DNA from: Anaerocolumna sp.
GTDB taxonomy: Bacteria; Bacillota; Clostridia; Lachnospirales; Lachnospiraceae
Length of the DNA stretch: 44,957 nucleotides
Direction of reading: 5' to 3'
Assembly: GCA_029256725.1 (NCBI GenBank)
Contig: JAQSXJ010000014.1
Location: 1 to 44,957 of the forward strand
The notes under the pieces are model-generated. The model saw nothing but the letters and a program-made list of their open reading frames with translations, did not search any database and was not told the origin of the DNA. The translations under genes were made by a program, and so were the position numbers. Shown here piece by piece: positions 42,764 through 44,957 of the stretch. The stretch's first letter is position 1; each line of letters opens with the position of its first letter.

Positions 42764-43060
42764 GAAAAAAAGGTAAGTTTATAATTTCAATAGTTTGTTT
42801 AGAGACTAAAATATAGTAAATATTATAGAATTACCAATGGAATGTATAATATTGGATTCTCTAATGTTAAAAAGAAGAGGTTTCGGTTAGCCGATTTCTC
42901 TTTTTTTTATATTGATAAGATTAAAAATACGTGATAATCTGGTTATGATAACTACATAACACAACTTTATTATATAACTTTATTTCTAATACCGGTTATA
43001 TCTGGCAATAATGAATGTTGTAACTATGTATTCTTCTATTATTCAGGAAGGAGTTTTTAT
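42764..43060. other. Intergenic region between the acidic ORF and degV
   Basis: This 297-base gap holds a terminator and the promoter region of the DegV gene; no further gene is seen. Confidence 0.4.
42871..42910 (+). terminator. Rho-independent terminator of the acidic small gene
   Basis: AAGAAGAGGTTTCGG and CCGATTTCTCTTTTT form an imperfect stem around TTAG (two T-T mismatches and G-U pairs), followed by eight T residues. Confidence 0.8.
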
Positions 43061-43909
43061 ATGGAGAAGATTGCATTAATTACGGATTCTGCCTGTGATA
43101 TAGACGAGGAGACCATTAAGAAATACCAGATACATGTCCTTCCTTTTAAGATATTATATAAGGAACGTGAATTTACCGACGGTATCGATATTACACCAGT
43201 AGAAGTCTATGTCAATATGAAGACAGAAATTCCGAAATCCTCCCAGCCATCCATGGAGGACATTGAAAACCTGTATAAAAAGCTGGAAAGTGAAAATTAT
43301 ACCCATGTTATTTCTATTAATATTTCTAGCGGTATATCAGGAACGGTAAATGCGGTAGATTTAATTAGCTCAGAATTTAAAACGATCAAAACCTTTATGT
43401 ACGATACCAAATCCACTTCTGTAATCCAGGGTATTATACTAAAGAAGTGTGGTGAATTAATCAGAGCGGGTAAGGGATTTGATGAAATCGTGAAGCAGAT
43501 ACCCGAAATGAAAAAGAAGCTGCGCTTATATTTTGTATTCGGAACCTTGGAGTATGCTATAAAGGGCGGAAGAATCGGCAAAATTCCCGGTACAATAGGA
43601 GATATCCTGAATATCAAGCCTATTGTAAGTTTTGATGATGAATTCGGGCAGTGTTATACCTGTGAGAAAATCAGAGGAAGGGTAAAATCTATCAACCGTT
43701 TAATAGAATTAGGAGAGAAAATTAGTGACAAGAATAGCTGCGATGCCTATGTTATTCACGGTAATGTAGAGGAAGAAGCGCGTAAAGTATGTGATAAGTT
43801 ACGTATGAATCCTCGTATCAGGAATGTGTACCTTATTGGGCAGATCAGTGCTATCGTGGGAGTATATTGCGGTCCTGGCACAGTTGGCGTTTGTTATTCT
43901 GAAATCTAA
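43061..43909 (+). CDS. DegV-family fatty-acid-binding protein
   Basis: A 282-residue DegV protein. Family members bind a fatty acid between two domains and (as FakB) present it to the kinase FakA for phosphorylation. Start MEKIALITDSACDID is the family hallmark, followed by GIDITPVEVY, PKSSQPSMEDIENLY, VISINISSGISGT, the GTLEYAIKGGRIGKI segment and, near the end, IGQISAIVGVYCGPGTVGVCYSE. It is monocistronic, with AGGAAGGAG before the start and a terminator after the stop. No FakA is encoded nearby, as is usual for FakB paralogues. Confidence 0.95.
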   Translation: MEKIALITDSACDIDEETIKKYQIHVLPFKILYKEREFTDGIDITPVEVYVNMKTEIPKSSQPSMEDIENLYKKLESENYTHVISINISSGISGTVNAVDLISSEFKTIKTFMYDTKSTSVIQGIILKKCGELIRAGKGFDEIVKQIPEMKKKLRLYFVFGTLEYAIKGGRIGKIPGTIGDILNIKPIVSFDDEFGQCYTCEKIRGRVKSINRLIELGEKISDKNSCDAYVIHGNVEEEARKVCDKLRMNPRIRNVYLIGQISAIVGVYCGPGTVGVCYSEI

Positions 43910-43926
43910 TATTAGAATATTAAAAA

Positions 43927-43966
43927 TAGGCACTGTATCCAACAGGATTTGCAGCTGCCTTTTTTA
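43927..43966 (+). terminator. Rho-independent terminator of degV
   Basis: AGGCA (43928-43932) pairs with TGCCT (43956-43960), with inner pairs CTG/CAG and ATCC/GGAT, followed by TTTTT. Confidence 0.85.
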
Positions 43967-44023
43967 TATCTGACATACCAATACCTAAGTTCTATAAATA
44001 TAAATCTATAGGAAGAGGTTGAT

Positions 44024-44110
44024 TTGACTAATTCTATAAATGAGGGTACAATTAAAGACATTGAAAAAATTTTGGCAGAAGGAAGCGAATTAGATGCAGC
44101 AATTGATTAA
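44024..44110 (+). CDS. Possible 28-residue leader peptide
   Basis: TTG 44024 preceded by GGAAGAGG (44011-44018) opens MTNSINEGTIKDIEKILAEG followed by SELDAAID and a stop at 44110, overlapping the start of the transporter gene (44094) by 17 bases. It could be a coupling leader or the tail of a lost gene. No family is recognised. Confidence 0.35.
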   Translation: MTNSINEGTIKDIEKILAEGSELDAAID

Positions 44111-44957
44111 TCTGCAGTTTACCATGTTCACAATGGTAGCTGCCGGTGTTATCTTAAAGAAAAAGGGTATTATTGGAGCTCAAGGTCAGGAAAATATTAC
44201 AGATTTGGTATTATATTTGATACTTCCCTGTAATATAATTAAATCCTTTATGGTAGAATTCTCGACAAGCATCCTCGTCACCTTTGCAGGTGTTCTTATT
44301 ATATCGGTACTTATACAGCTTGTCTGCACAATACTCGGTCATATACTATATAACAGAATAGAACCCCCCAAGAGAAAATGTCTCCAATACGGTACAATCT
44401 GTTCAAATGCGGGTTTTCTGGGAAATCCGGTGGCAGAAGGTGTATTTGGTTCCATGGGGCTGACACTTGCCTCCATATATCTGATACCTCAGCGAATTGT
44501 TATGTGGTCAGCCGGGATATCCGTATTTACTGAGTCACCCAATAAGAAAACACTAGCTAAAAAAGTAATTACTCATCCATGTATCATCGCCTGCATTCTT
44601 GGTATTATTCTAATGATTTCACAAATCAGACTGCCAGGATATCTGGAATCCTCTCTTTTAACGCTAAGCAGCTGCAATACAGCGCTCTCAATGATGATTA
44701 TAGGGATGATTCTTGCAGATATTAATATAAAGCAAATGTTTGATAAACGAGTGTTCTACTTTACCGTAATACGACTTATTGCAATACCGGTTCTTGTGTA
44801 CATACCCTGCTATTTATTACATATAGATTCTCTCGTAACAGGCGTTTGTGTGCTTTTAGCAGCAATGCCTGCCGGAGCAACGACCAGTATTCTTGCCTCA
44901 AAATACAATGGAGATGCAGCTTTTGCAACGAATCTGGTTATTTTCTCAACATTGGTT
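44094..44957 (+). CDS. AEC-family (auxin efflux carrier type) transporter, partial
   Basis: ATG 44094 with AAGGAAG upstream opens a frame that runs off the window after 288 codons. It encodes a hydrophobic protein of the AEC/Mem_trans family: MFTMVAAGVILKKKGIIG, then DLVLYLILPCNIIKSF, the NAGFLGNPVAEGVFG motif in the middle, and near the end VLLAAMPAGATTSILASKYNGD, the characteristic helix-8 motif. Complete members have about 300-320 residues, so only the last helix is missing. Substrates in bacteria are often organic acids such as malate or malonate; none is implied by the neighbours. Confidence 0.9.
   Translation, partial: MQQLINLQFTMFTMVAAGVILKKKGIIGAQGQENITDLVLYLILPCNIIKSFMVEFSTSILVTFAGVLIISVLIQLVCTILGHILYNRIEPPKRKCLQYGTICSNAGFLGNPVAEGVFGSMGLTLASIYLIPQRIVMWSAGISVFTESPNKKTLAKKVITHPCIIACILGIILMISQIRLPGYLESSLLTLSSCNTALSMMIIGMILADINIKQMFDKRVFYFTVIRLIAIPVLVYIPCYLLHIDSLVTGVCVLLAAMPAGATTSILASKYNGDAAFATNLVIFSTLV

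Overview
The window is low-GC DNA with Gram-positive signals (strong AGGAGG-type ribosome binding sites, lipobox lipoproteins, Sfp-type transferase, DegV). Gene content points to a Firmicutes/Clostridia organism, most likely a plant-polysaccharide-degrading Lachnospiraceae relative such as Lachnoclostridium or Anaerocolumna. That placement is inferred from gene families only; no rRNA or marker gene was compared.

Layout. 1-338 is the 3' end of trpA. 805-9428 is a sugar-sensing and uptake locus: a YesN-type response regulator, a YesM-type kinase and a membrane-anchored sugar-binding protein with overlapping genes, then a complete CUT2 (ribose/xylose/galactose-type) ABC transporter. 9473-9870 holds a possible frameshifted gene on the minus strand. 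10239-16361 is mainly housekeeping and efflux: xpt, a heterodimeric ABC exporter with one degenerate ATP site, holA and tRNA-Ser(CGA). 16782-18113 is a deletion scar in which an AraC regulator and a GH115 alpha-glucuronidase, once divergent, have both lost their 5' parts. A TetR/MFS efflux pair follows, then a GNAT pseudogene.

21302-32475 is a glycan utilisation cluster: a CUT1 binding protein and two permeases (no ATPase gene), a LacI regulator, a GH42 galactosidase, an Asp/Glu-racemase-like protein, a GH127 glycosidase whose expected acid/base glutamate appears to be glutamine, and a four-carbon-acid-sugar kinase (DUF1537). GH127, a sugar-acid kinase and a racemase-fold enzyme in a row suggest catabolism of an acidic or unusual pectic sugar. 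This is the best candidate here for an undescribed pathway.

32673-35987 mixes intact small genes (Sfp-type phosphopantetheinyl transferase, cytidine-deaminase-like protein, Nudix hydrolase) with decayed ones (NRPS adenylation domain, VOC protein, truncated AraC) and several short tandem repeats. 36337-42243 encodes secreted polysaccharide-degrading enzymes: a PL9 pectate lyase on the minus strand, and a GH64 beta-1,3-glucanase and GH18 chitinase in tandem, which together would attack fungal cell walls. The window ends with a 48-residue, extremely acidic small protein, a DegV protein and a partial AEC-family transporter.

Together the genes describe a secreting plant- and fungal-wall degrader with dedicated sugar sensing and import, in a region where several accessory genes are being lost.
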